Assembly: GCA_027295645.1 (NCBI GenBank)
Contig: JAPUKM010000104.1
Span: 1-7,135 of the forward strand
Length of the DNA stretch: 7,135 bases
Reading direction: 5' to 3'
Source: Chloroflexota bacterium
Lineage (GTDB): Bacteria > Chloroflexota > Dehalococcoidia > Lucifugimonadales > JAPUKM01
Both the position numbers and the translations under genes were made by a program. Positions 1 to 5,620 of this stretch are shown here, in pieces. The notes under the pieces are model-generated. The model had not been told where the DNA came from. It did not search any database and was given only the letters and a program-made list of their open reading frames with translations. The stretch's first letter is position 1, and every line of letters starts with the position of its first letter.

Positions 1-1
1 T

Positions 2-148
2 CGAGGTGTCGGAGAGGTGCCGATCGTTCCGTGCATGGCGGCCATAAGCAATGCAATTTACCAGGCAACGGGGCTGAGGTTTCACGAACTTCCGATGTCT
101 CCCAGCCGTGTCCTGGGCGCCCTCCATGCGAAAAACGGGAGCCCGTAG
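2..148 (+). CDS. Xanthine dehydrogenase/aldehyde oxidase family molybdopterin-binding subunit, C-terminal end (5' truncated by window)
   Basis: Frame 2 is open from the left edge to a TAG at 146-148 and gives 48 residues starting RGVGEVPIVP and then a helix like MAAISNAIYQATG, ending LHAKNGSP. This is the C-terminal signature of the large Moco-binding subunit of molybdenum hydroxylases (xanthine dehydrogenase, aldehyde oxidase, CO dehydrogenase CoxL-like). In that family the Glu of the GVGE motif is the general base next to the Mo centre; here it is coded at 14-16. The following segment (GLRFHELPMSPSRVLGAL) matches the usual family ending. The substrate cannot be told from this fragment, and the active-site loop that marks true CoxL is outside the window. 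The enzyme is cytoplasmic and normally partners with FAD and 2Fe-2S subunits, presumably encoded to the left. It ends only 7 nt before the next gene, so the two are probably one operon. Confidence 0.85.
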   Translation, partial: RGVGEVPIVPCMAAISNAIYQATGLRFHELPMSPSRVLGALHAKNGSP

Positions 149-155
149 GTCGGCT

Positions 156-425
156 ATGCCGGAGGTATGGGTTCCCGTAGTCGCGCAGCACCTGACCGGC
201 GGGAAGCAGAGGGTCCGAGTGGCGGGGTCAACGGTGCACCAGGTGGTCGACAGCCTGGAAAGCGCGTACCCGGGTATGAAGGCGCTGCTCTGCGAGGGGG
301 CGGAGATCATGCCCGGGATCGCGGTGATCATCGATGGCGAAGTCACGAACACCGGAATGCTGGCCCGTGTTCAGGAGGAGAGCGAGGTCCACTTCTTGCC
401 CGCCATCGGTGGGGGGACGGCGTGA
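156..425 (+). CDS. MoaD/ThiS family ubiquitin-like sulfur-carrier-type protein
   Basis: The 89-residue product begins MPEVWVPVVAQHLTGG and shows the beta-grasp pattern of the MoaD/ThiS superfamily: an N-terminal beta strand, a TGG turn, a strand RVRVAG, a helix VHQVVDSLESAYPGM (about 27-41), then IAVIIDGEV and the closing FLPAIGGG. In MoaD, ThiS and CysO-like proteins the C-terminal Gly-Gly is adenylated by an E1-like enzyme and carries sulfur as a thiocarboxylate. Here the glycines are not terminal: the protein ends GGGTA, so two residues would have to be removed before activation. ATG 156 is preferred because earlier in-frame starts (GTG 108, ATG 126) lie inside the upstream hydroxylase gene; the only ribosome-site-like sequence, TAGGT, is weak and overlaps that gene's stop. 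Position after a Mo-hydroxylase gene suggests a role in molybdopterin or cofactor sulfur supply, but similar proteins also serve cysteine or thiamine synthesis, so the partner is unknown. Confidence 0.8.
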   Translation: MPEVWVPVVAQHLTGGKQRVRVAGSTVHQVVDSLESAYPGMKALLCEGAEIMPGIAVIIDGEVTNTGMLARVQEESEVHFLPAIGGGTA

Positions 426-442
426 CCTCTCAGTAGGTCCAG

Positions 443-471
443 TTGTTGCGAGGGTGTCTTTACCGTAGAAT
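443..471 (+). promoter_or_regulatory. Sigma-70-like promoter giving a leaderless MFS mRNA
   Basis: TTGTTG (443-448) and TAGAAT (466-471) are separated by 17 bp. The GTG start of the next gene lies 6 nt after the -10 box, where transcription would be expected to begin. No Shine-Dalgarno sequence is visible. The bases after the -10 (CGCCCCGT) resemble those at two other promoters in this window, at 4724 and 5553. Confidence 0.6.
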
Positions 472-477
472 CGCCCC

Positions 478-1755
478 GTGGCGATCAGAGATTCCTTGCT
501 GGCAGTCAGACGCTCTGTTCAAGGGCGTCTCTTCGTAACCCTACAGAACAGAGAGTTCCGTTTTCTGTGGGGGGCCAGTCTCTTTGGCCATCTCTCTCTC
601 TCCATGGGGCTCATAGTCCTGGGGTGGATTGTCCTGGATAAGACGGGTGAACCCTGGCTGGTAGCCCAGGTCATCTTCTACTTCGGCCTATTTCTGTTTA
701 TTCTGTCCATCTTCTCCGGCACCCTGTCAGACCGATTCCCCCGTAAATCGTTGATGGTCTTAGGGTCTCTCATCAGGCTCGGCCCCTGGGTCTTCCTTGC
801 CATCATAGCCCTAACGGACTCGCTAGCCATGTGGCAGATGATTGCGGCTTCAGGGGTGGTTGGTCTGGGAGTTGGTGTGGAGATGCCGGCATCACGTGTG
901 CTGGCTCACGACCTGGTGGGTAATCAGGGGATCATCAACGCCATGTCCCTGGACTCTGTAAGCCGTCATGTCTCCCGAGGTGTGGGGCCGTTTGCAGGGG
1001 GTGTGCTCTACGACGTGGCGGGCGCCGAGGTGGCTCTGGTGGCCATCTGTGTGGTTCAGCTGGCAGCCCTGGTGTTGCTGCTGCCTATGCGGATGGCGCC
1101 AAGCGTAGCCAGCCGATCAGGACGGGGGTCGTTTGCGAGCGATATGGTGAAGGGACTGGCCTACCTGTCCAGGAATCAACTGGTTCTGGCCCTTGTGGTG
1201 GGGGCTACTATAACGAACCTCTTCCTGCTCCCCATGATCTTCCTGCTGCCGGTCTTTGCCAGAGAGATCCTGGACATAAGCGCCAGCAAGCTGGGTCTCC
1301 TCACGCTGATCGGCACTCTGGGCTCCATAGGTGGCGCGCTGTTCATGGCCAGCAACCCGAGGATATCGCGACCAGGGCTTCTCTGGCTTGGGATAGCCTA
1401 TTTTCTGGCTGCCGTCACGTTAGTATTCGCCTGGTCCACCTGGTTTGTCCTGTCCATGCTTCTTCTGGTGCTTCACGGGTTGGCCTTCGCCACCTCTGGA
1501 GCACTTCAACCAAGTATGGTGATCCTGGCGTCTGATGAGGAGATGAGAGGCCGTACGTCAGGATACATGTCCCTGGCCATGGGCCTTTCACAGCTTGGAG
1601 TGCTGGCTATGGGAGGTCTCATCGCGCTGCTGGGAGTCTCCCTGGGCCTGGCAACGAGTACCGGCATTGCAATAGCCCTTCTCTCGTTGCTTTTGGTCTT
1701 CTTCCCCGTGCTGACGAGAAGGGCTATCGAGCTGGAGCCGGCGCGGTCTGCCTAG
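478..1755 (+). CDS. MFS transporter, exporter-like (MFS_3/EntS-type, DHA3-like)
   Basis: The 425-residue product is an integral inner-membrane protein with about 12 hydrophobic segments, roughly at 28-53, 60-80, 92-112, 117-138, 160-178, 183-204, 234-262, 270-290, 298-318, 322-345, 364-386 and 389-411. The NREFRFLWGASLFGHLS opening and the motif A loop GTLSDRFPRKS (81-91) between segments 2 and 3 are typical of the drug/siderophore exporter branch of the major facilitator superfamily. PASRVLAHDLV (137-147) and DEEMRGRTSGY (353-363) also fit that branch. It probably uses the proton gradient to export a small molecule; the substrate is unknown. The start is the GTG at 478, chosen because a -10 box ends 6 nt upstream; the next in-frame ATG (602) would remove much of the first membrane segment. 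It converges on the second MFS gene. Confidence 0.85.
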   Translation: MAIRDSLLAVRRSVQGRLFVTLQNREFRFLWGASLFGHLSLSMGLIVLGWIVLDKTGEPWLVAQVIFYFGLFLFILSIFSGTLSDRFPRKSLMVLGSLIRLGPWVFLAIIALTDSLAMWQMIAASGVVGLGVGVEMPASRVLAHDLVGNQGIINAMSLDSVSRHVSRGVGPFAGGVLYDVAGAEVALVAICVVQLAALVLLLPMRMAPSVASRSGRGSFASDMVKGLAYLSRNQLVLALVVGATITNLFLLPMIFLLPVFAREILDISASKLGLLTLIGTLGSIGGALFMASNPRISRPGLLWLGIAYFLAAVTLVFAWSTWFVLSMLLLVLHGLAFATSGALQPSMVILASDEEMRGRTSGYMSLAMGLSQLGVLAMGGLIALLGVSLGLATSTGIAIALLSLLLVFFPVLTRRAIELEPARSA

Positions 1756-1766
1756 CTGCGACGCCG

Positions 1767-1782
1767 CCGCCCAGGGCGGTTT
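1767..1782 (+). terminator. Weak candidate terminator after first MFS gene
   Basis: CCGCC (1767-1771), a CAG loop and GGCGG (1775-1779) form a 5-bp GC stem followed by only TTT. It lies 12 nt after the stop codon in the 94-bp gap between convergent genes, where a terminator is expected. The short stem and T run make this tentative; nothing better is visible in the gap. Confidence 0.25.
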
Positions 1783-1849
1783 CCGCCTATGACACCATAC
1801 GCCTGACAGGCCGGCATGCATCTCGCCCAATTCATGAGGTCCGTTCAGA

Positions 1850-3082
1850 TCAGCCAGCTACCGGAGCGATGCGTCTTCTGAATCGTATGGGGATTAGGAT
1901 AGCGGTGGCTAGAAACATTGCGACGGCAGAAAACCAGAAGTTGATCTCGATGCCGAACTCGGTCACCAGGTACCCCACCAGCGGGGGTGAGATGAGGCTG
2001 AATGGAACGCTGAATAGGATCATGATGCCGAACGCGCTGGACTGTACATTATCAGGTGCAACATCCAACAAGGCCGAGTGCTGAATGTTGAGGATGGCGT
2101 AGAAGAAGAAGCCCAGGACTCCTACCACGAACCCCAGCGCGATACCGCCCGGGACAAGGGCCATGGCTGCGTACAACAGTCCCATTGCGGCCAAGCTGGG
2201 AACGATAACCATCTTCCGTCCAAGTCTGTCCGATAGGATGCCCATCAGCGGTTGAGAGATCATTCCCATGGCGTACAGGAGACTGAGATAGACACCAAGG
2301 ACAAAGGAGGAGGAGCCGAGTGTCTCCCTGACGTAGATCGGGAGGAAGGTCAGGATGCTGAATCTGGCCATATTGGTCAGGTTGCTTGATGCCAGTATAC
2401 CCACGACGTGAGCATTGGAGAGCAATGTCTTGATGTCTCCCACGTATGACCGGAAGGGCGGCTTGGGAGCCGGCTCCTGATACATAGTCCCCACGCTTCG
2501 CCAAAGGATGAGGGCGATGACAAGGGCCGGTATCAGATGAAACTGCAATGTCCCTTGCCATGAAACCATGGCGATGATGGCTCCTACGGTCACCGGGGCC
2601 ACGGCGTCGCCGAAGCTGGCCCCCACTCCATGTACCGCCAGAACAAAGCCTCGGTGATCGGGAAATTGGAGTGAGAGCGCCCCGGTGGCCCCCGGATGCC
2701 AGAGGGCTGTGCCGAGACCTATAAGGCCCTCCGCAACAAGTACCCATGCATAGGTATGGGTGCTCCCAATCAGGAAGTAGGCAAGCCCGAACGTGGCGAT
2801 TGCAGTGGCCAGGATGAGGCTTCTCCGCTGGCGGTAGGAGTCCGCTAGATAGCCGGACGGGAGTGTGGTAGCGGCGTTGACCCCGAACCGGGCTGTGGTG
2901 ATCGTCCCGATCTGGACATCGGTGAGGCCGAAGTCTGACTTGATGGAAGGCAACATCAATGCCAAGAGGCTCTGATACCAATGCACGATCATGTGGCCGG
3001 CCGTAAGGGACCCGAGGAAGCGTAGCCGTTGGCTCCCTACCTCGTCGATATTTTTCTGAAATTTTGAGATGGAGGCCTGCAA
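1850..3082 (-). CDS. MFS transporter, fosmidomycin-resistance (FSR)-like
   Basis: The 410-residue product has about 12 membrane segments, roughly at 24-44, 57-80, 88-108, 112-132, 145-170, 176-197, 225-250, 258-283, 290-310, 312-335, 346-372 and 378-400. The opening GHMIVHWYQSLLALMLPSIK, the GTALWHPGATGALS segment (124-137) and the HGVGASFGDAVAP segment (151-163) resemble the FSR branch of the major facilitator superfamily. Motif A copies are at GYLADSYRQRRS (77-88) and GILSDRLGRK (281-290), one per six-helix half. FSR proteins export toxic compounds, but homologues have varied substrates, so the cargo is unknown. The start is a TTG at 3082-3080, supported by a good Shine-Dalgarno site 6 nt upstream; the next in-frame ATG (residue 31) would cut into the first membrane segment. 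It is divergent from the third MFS gene and convergent with the first. Confidence 0.85.
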   Translation of the reverse strand: MQASISKFQKNIDEVGSQRLRFLGSLTAGHMIVHWYQSLLALMLPSIKSDFGLTDVQIGTITTARFGVNAATTLPSGYLADSYRQRRSLILATAIATFGLAYFLIGSTHTYAWVLVAEGLIGLGTALWHPGATGALSLQFPDHRGFVLAVHGVGASFGDAVAPVTVGAIIAMVSWQGTLQFHLIPALVIALILWRSVGTMYQEPAPKPPFRSYVGDIKTLLSNAHVVGILASSNLTNMARFSILTFLPIYVRETLGSSSFVLGVYLSLLYAMGMISQPLMGILSDRLGRKMVIVPSLAAMGLLYAAMALVPGGIALGFVVGVLGFFFYAILNIQHSALLDVAPDNVQSSAFGIMILFSVPFSLISPPLVGYLVTEFGIEINFWFSAVAMFLATAILIPIRFRRRIAPVAG

Positions 3083-3085
3083 GAA

Positions 3086-3092
3086 TCACCTC
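3086..3092 (-). promoter_or_regulatory. Ribosome binding site that fixes the TTG start
   Basis: Read on the minus strand this is GAGGTGA, and its GAGG core lies 6 nt before the TTG at 3082. No ATG or GTG in this frame has a comparable site, so the UUG start is the best choice for the minus-strand MFS gene. Confidence 0.7.
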
Positions 3093-3238
3093 TGGAGCAG
3101 GAACGCACGGTCAAGCCGGTGCTTATGGTCACTTCTGTGATCTATGCCACTCATGCACGCCCTCAAGGGTAATAGCTACAACGACGATACGCAAATAGCC
3201 ACCACGTGACGGATGCGTCGGAGCGCAGGGCCTCTGCA

Positions 3239-3280
3239 GGTTCGTTGCAAAGGTGGACTGCACCTTTACAGTCACGAACC
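3239..3280. promoter_or_regulatory. Large interrupted inverted repeat, candidate operator or leader hairpin
   Basis: The inner arms AAAGGTG (3249-3255) and CACCTTT (3261-3267) are perfect complements around a 5-nt centre. TG (3246-3247) pairs with CA (3269-3270) across one mismatch. The outer arms GGTTCGT (3239-3245) and ACGAACC (3274-3280) are also perfect, leaving a 3-nt bulge (GTC). That gives 16 pairs over 42 bases. The 3' inner arm runs into the likely -35 box (3265-3270) of the downstream MFS gene, as expected for a dimeric regulator's operator. A second alternative pairing, GACTG (3256-3260) with CAGTC (3269-3273), exists. No regulator gene is in the window. Confidence 0.6.
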
Positions 3281-3293
3281 CAAGAGCTATCTT
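3265..3293 (+). promoter_or_regulatory. Candidate promoter of third MFS gene
   Basis: TTTACA (3265-3270, five of six matches to TTGACA) and TATCTT (3288-3293, four of six to TATAAT) have the ideal 17-bp spacing. The start point would be near 3300, giving a leader of about 35 nt that contains the ribosome site at 3323-3327. The -10 is weak, which would fit a regulated promoter. Confidence 0.4.
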
Positions 3294-3297
3294 GGGT
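3278..3297 (+). other. Second inverted repeat, 8-bp perfect stem
   Basis: ACCCAAGA (3278-3285) and TCTTGGGT (3290-3297) are perfect complements around a GCTA loop. It shares three bases with the outer arm of the preceding large inverted repeat, so the two could not be fully formed together in one RNA. No T run follows, so it is not an intrinsic terminator. It covers the proposed -10 box, so it could instead be a protein site. Confidence 0.5.
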
Positions 3298-3334
3298 GGG
3301 ATTCTCCTCTCCCCTACGATTCGGAGGTACCTAG

Positions 3335-4615
3335 GTGGCCATAGCCCATATCGTCAGCCGTGGGAGGATATTTTATGGCTGGTACATTGTTGCGGTGGCG
3401 GCAATTGCGGGGGCCTCTGCAGGTGTCCTTGGCTACAGCTTCGGCCTCTTTTTCGATCCCATGCGCGAGAGCTTGGGATGGAGCCGCACTTCAATATCAT
3501 GGGCGATAGCCATCAGGTCCGCCATCAATATGCTCACCGGGCCCATCTATGGGCCAATAGTGGACCGGAAACACGGTGCGCTGATTCTCATGGCGGGCGG
3601 GGGAGTGGTGCTGGGAATCAGCATGATGCTGACGGCAGCGATGACCGAACTCTGGCAGTTCTACCTGCTCATAGGAGTGGCATACGGCCTTGCGATGGGA
3701 GCGGAGGGTTCCCAAGTAGTTGCCCCGGTCGTGATATCCAAGTGGTTTATCCGCAAACGGGGCCGAGCTCTCGCCATCGTCACTCTGGGCCCCAATGTGG
3801 GCAATATCATCTTCATCCCGCTGGCCGCCTTCATTATCCTGAACTTCGGTTGGCGCGAAGCCTGGTTTATATCCGGACTATTTGCCCTCTTAATGGTGTC
3901 ACCACTCAGTGCTCTTTTCGTCCGCCGAACCCCTGAAGATATCGGGCTCCGGCCCGACGGCGATACACACGATCAAGCGTCTGAAAGGGCGACGGACACC
4001 CAGCGGTCTGACCTGGTCACGGACTACGACTGGACGCTTAGGGAGGCGGTGCGGACCCCGGGCCTATGGATGATGGTCGCCGCGTTCACGGTCAGCGGCG
4101 CGGGCCTGGGCGGGTTCCTTGTCCACGTCCTGCCCGCACTGACGGACAAGGGTTACTCCACCGCTTTCGCCACTGCCATGGTGGCCGAGTTGAGTGTGGT
4201 TGTCCTGGTGGCAAAGATGGTGTGGGGATTCCTGGGAGAGCGTATTCAGGTGCGATACCTGATGATGGTCTCCTTTGTTCTCTCAGCAATGGGGTTGTTC
4301 CTGGTTGTGGTTGTGGACAGGGGAAATCTCATCCTCCTTCTACCACTGGTCTACGGTATTGGCGGGGCCGGGTATGGCCCACTTTCAAGTCTCATGTGGG
4401 CCAACTATTTTGGCAGACGCTCTCTGGGCAGTATCCGGGGAGCCCTTCTCCCCATTACCCAGGTGGTCAGTGCGTTCAGCCCCGTCTTCGCCGGGGCCGT
4501 CTTCGAAAGCGAGGGCAGCTACGACCTGGCATTTATTATCTTTGGCCTCTGCTTTGTCTTCGCGGCAGGTGCGATCTACGTGGCACGCCGACCAGAGCCA
4601 CCCAAGCCTGTGTGA
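3335..4615 (+). CDS. MFS transporter, monocarboxylate/oxalate-formate antiporter-like
   Basis: The 426-residue product opens RGRIFYGWYIVAVAAIAGAS, then has GLFFDPMRESLGWSRTSISW (37-56), a hallmark of the monocarboxylate porter and oxalate/formate antiporter branches of the major facilitator superfamily. About 12 membrane segments are visible, with a long polar central loop at 197-240 between halves and a motif A-like loop GPIVDRKHGA (73-82). The second half carries LMWANYFGRRSLGSIRGALL (353-372), common in bacterial relatives of this group. The likely role is inner-membrane movement of an organic anion, but the substrate is not readable from sequence. The GTG start at 3335 has GGAGG (3323-3327) 7 nt upstream. 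Transcription is probably controlled from the divergent region, where an inverted repeat covers the -35. The next gene, the crotonase, has its own promoter 147 nt later. Confidence 0.85.
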   Translation: MAIAHIVSRGRIFYGWYIVAVAAIAGASAGVLGYSFGLFFDPMRESLGWSRTSISWAIAIRSAINMLTGPIYGPIVDRKHGALILMAGGGVVLGISMMLTAAMTELWQFYLLIGVAYGLAMGAEGSQVVAPVVISKWFIRKRGRALAIVTLGPNVGNIIFIPLAAFIILNFGWREAWFISGLFALLMVSPLSALFVRRTPEDIGLRPDGDTHDQASERATDTQRSDLVTDYDWTLREAVRTPGLWMMVAAFTVSGAGLGGFLVHVLPALTDKGYSTAFATAMVAELSVVVLVAKMVWGFLGERIQVRYLMMVSFVLSAMGLFLVVVVDRGNLILLLPLVYGIGGAGYGPLSSLMWANYFGRRSLGSIRGALLPITQVVSAFSPVFAGAVFESEGSYDLAFIIFGLCFVFAAGAIYVARRPEPPKPV

Positions 4616-4683
4616 ACTCCGCTCGATACTTCACGTCCAATGTGGCAATAACAGACGCTATCCGCTGATTGGATTAGAGATCT

Positions 4684-4710
4684 GGTTACGCCCGGTGGGC
4701 GGGCGTAACC
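4684..4710. promoter_or_regulatory. Perfect 27-bp palindrome (11-5-11), candidate operator
   Basis: GGTTACGCCCG (4684-4694), centre GTGGG, CGGGCGTAACC (4700-4710) are exact complements. It lies in the 147-bp gap between the third MFS gene and the crotonase gene. Its right arm covers the place where a -35 box would sit for the TATAAT at 4724. No T run follows on either strand, so a conventional intrinsic terminator is unlikely; a dimeric repressor or activator site, or a transcript-end hairpin, remain possible. Confidence 0.6.
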
Positions 4711-4720
4711 ACTCAACCGC

Positions 4721-4729
4721 TGCTATAAT
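4721..4729 (+). promoter_or_regulatory. Extended -10 promoter of crotonase gene
   Basis: TGCTATAAT is a perfect extended -10 element (TG, one base, TATAAT at 4724-4729). No good -35 is seen, as is usual for extended -10 promoters; that position is occupied by the palindrome arm. Transcription would begin near 4736, leaving a short leader with AGGGAGG just before the ATG at 4763. Confidence 0.7.
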
Positions 4730-4762
4730 CGCCACGTAAACGGAAGACGCCAGGGAGGTGCC

Positions 4763-5512
4763 ATGCCGGTCCTGCTTTACGAGAAGCGAAATCAGATTGC
4801 TTACATTACTCTTAATCGCCCCGACGTTCTCAACGCCTATAACATCGAATTGATAGAGGCTCTGGGCGATGCGCTGGTAGACTACCGCGATGATCCGTCG
4901 CTCCTGGTGGCCATCATGAGTGGTGCCGGAAGGGCCTTCTCAGTGGGAGCCGACCTAAAGGACATGGTGGCTCGAGGTCAGGCAGCGGGGACGAGGACGC
5001 TGCGTACCCCCATTAAGCAGGAGGTATGGAAACCTATGATTGCCGCCATAGATGGCCATGCATTAGCGGGAGGCTTCAGCATGGCGCTTGAGTGCGACAT
5101 CCGGCTAGCCACTGAACGTTCAAGCCTGGGCAACGTAGGGGCTCGGGTTAGCGCCATAGGAACTCTGGAGCTTCTGGATATGGTGCCGATGGGGGAAGCT
5201 CTGTACATGATGTTGACAGGGACCCCCATCAGCGCTGACGAAGCGTATCGCATTGGCCTGGTTCACAAGGTTGTGCCTGATAGAGAGACACTGATGCAAG
5301 AGGCCGAGGCCATTGCCGAGGAGATCAAGCTTTGTGCGCCCCTGGCGGTCCAGGCGGTGCGCCGTATTGCATATACGCGATTCACGCGCCCACCAAACGA
5401 GATCCAAGAGCTCACGCAATCCCTCCGAAAGCGGGTGTCTCAGACAGAAGACGCGAAAGAGGGGCCTCGTGCCTTTGCGGAGAAGCGTAAGCCTGTCTGG
5501 AAGATGCGCTAG
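4763..5512 (+). CDS. Enoyl-CoA hydratase/isomerase (crotonase) family protein, atypical active site
   Basis: The 249-residue product is a full-length crotonase-fold protein, close to the usual 255-260. ITLNRPDVLNAYN (15-27), the first oxyanion-hole segment FSVGADLKDM (59-68), and GHALAGGFSMALECDIRLAT (98-117) with the second oxyanion glycine near 103 are clear, so acyl-CoA binding is likely. Against rat mitochondrial enoyl-CoA hydratase, the residue aligned with Glu144 is Ser106 and that aligned with Glu164 is Gly126 (LGNVGARVSAIG). Both classical catalytic glutamates therefore appear absent, so simple water addition to enoyl-CoA is doubtful; isomerase, hydrolase, lyase or another crotonase chemistry is possible. 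The ATG at 4763 follows AGGGAGG with a 4-nt gap and an extended -10 promoter about 34 nt upstream. A similar promoter drives the alpha/beta hydrolase downstream, hinting at joint expression. Confidence 0.85.
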   Translation: MPVLLYEKRNQIAYITLNRPDVLNAYNIELIEALGDALVDYRDDPSLLVAIMSGAGRAFSVGADLKDMVARGQAAGTRTLRTPIKQEVWKPMIAAIDGHALAGGFSMALECDIRLATERSSLGNVGARVSAIGTLELLDMVPMGEALYMMLTGTPISADEAYRIGLVHKVVPDRETLMQEAEAIAEEIKLCAPLAVQAVRRIAYTRFTRPPNEIQELTQSLRKRVSQTEDAKEGPRAFAEKRKPVWKMR

Positions 5513-5549
5513 CTAGCGGCACCGAACCCCTATTGCCGTCTGGAAGCTC

Positions 5550-5558
5550 TGCTATAAT
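5550..5558 (+). promoter_or_regulatory. Extended -10 promoter of alpha/beta hydrolase gene
   Basis: TGCTATAAT repeats the crotonase promoter exactly. The surrounding 18 bp (5549-5566, CTGCTATAATCGGCACGT) match 4720-4737 at 17 of 18 positions. The -35 is weak: TATTGC at 5531-5536 is the only spaced candidate. The start point would be near 5565, giving a leader of about 55 nt. Confidence 0.7.
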
Positions 5559-5565
5559 CGGCACG

Positions 5566-5587
5566 TTCCAACGGGCTCGCCGTGGAA
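5566..5587 (+). other. Leader hairpin at the 5' end of the hydrolase mRNA
   Basis: TTCCA (5566-5570), a bulged A, CGG (5572-5574), loop GCTCG, CCG (5580-5582) and TGGAA (5583-5587) form an 8-bp stem. It begins at about the predicted transcription start, so it may stabilise the mRNA end or be an operator just downstream of the promoter. Its ribosome site and ATG lie after it and stay free. Confidence 0.35.
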
Positions 5588-5620
5588 TGGGGCAACTTCA
5601 GTACATCGGGGGAGGGTTCT

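Noticed and set aside
2052..3089. Long minus-strand open frame of 345 codons overlapping the second MFS gene
   Set aside because: It is the shifted frame of the FSR-like gene, with low hydrophobicity and many Arg, His and Pro residues; the MFS frame has family motifs and a ribosome site.
3128..3139. TCAC-TTCT-GTGA inverted repeat upstream of the minus-strand MFS gene as a CRP-like site
   Set aside because: Arms of only 4 bp, with orientation and spacing unlike the CRP consensus; expected by chance.
3253..3936. Plus-strand open frame of 227 codons overlapping the third MFS gene
   Set aside because: Cys-, His- and Pro-rich shadow with no motif; it starts in the promoter palindrome, and the real MFS frame overlaps it.
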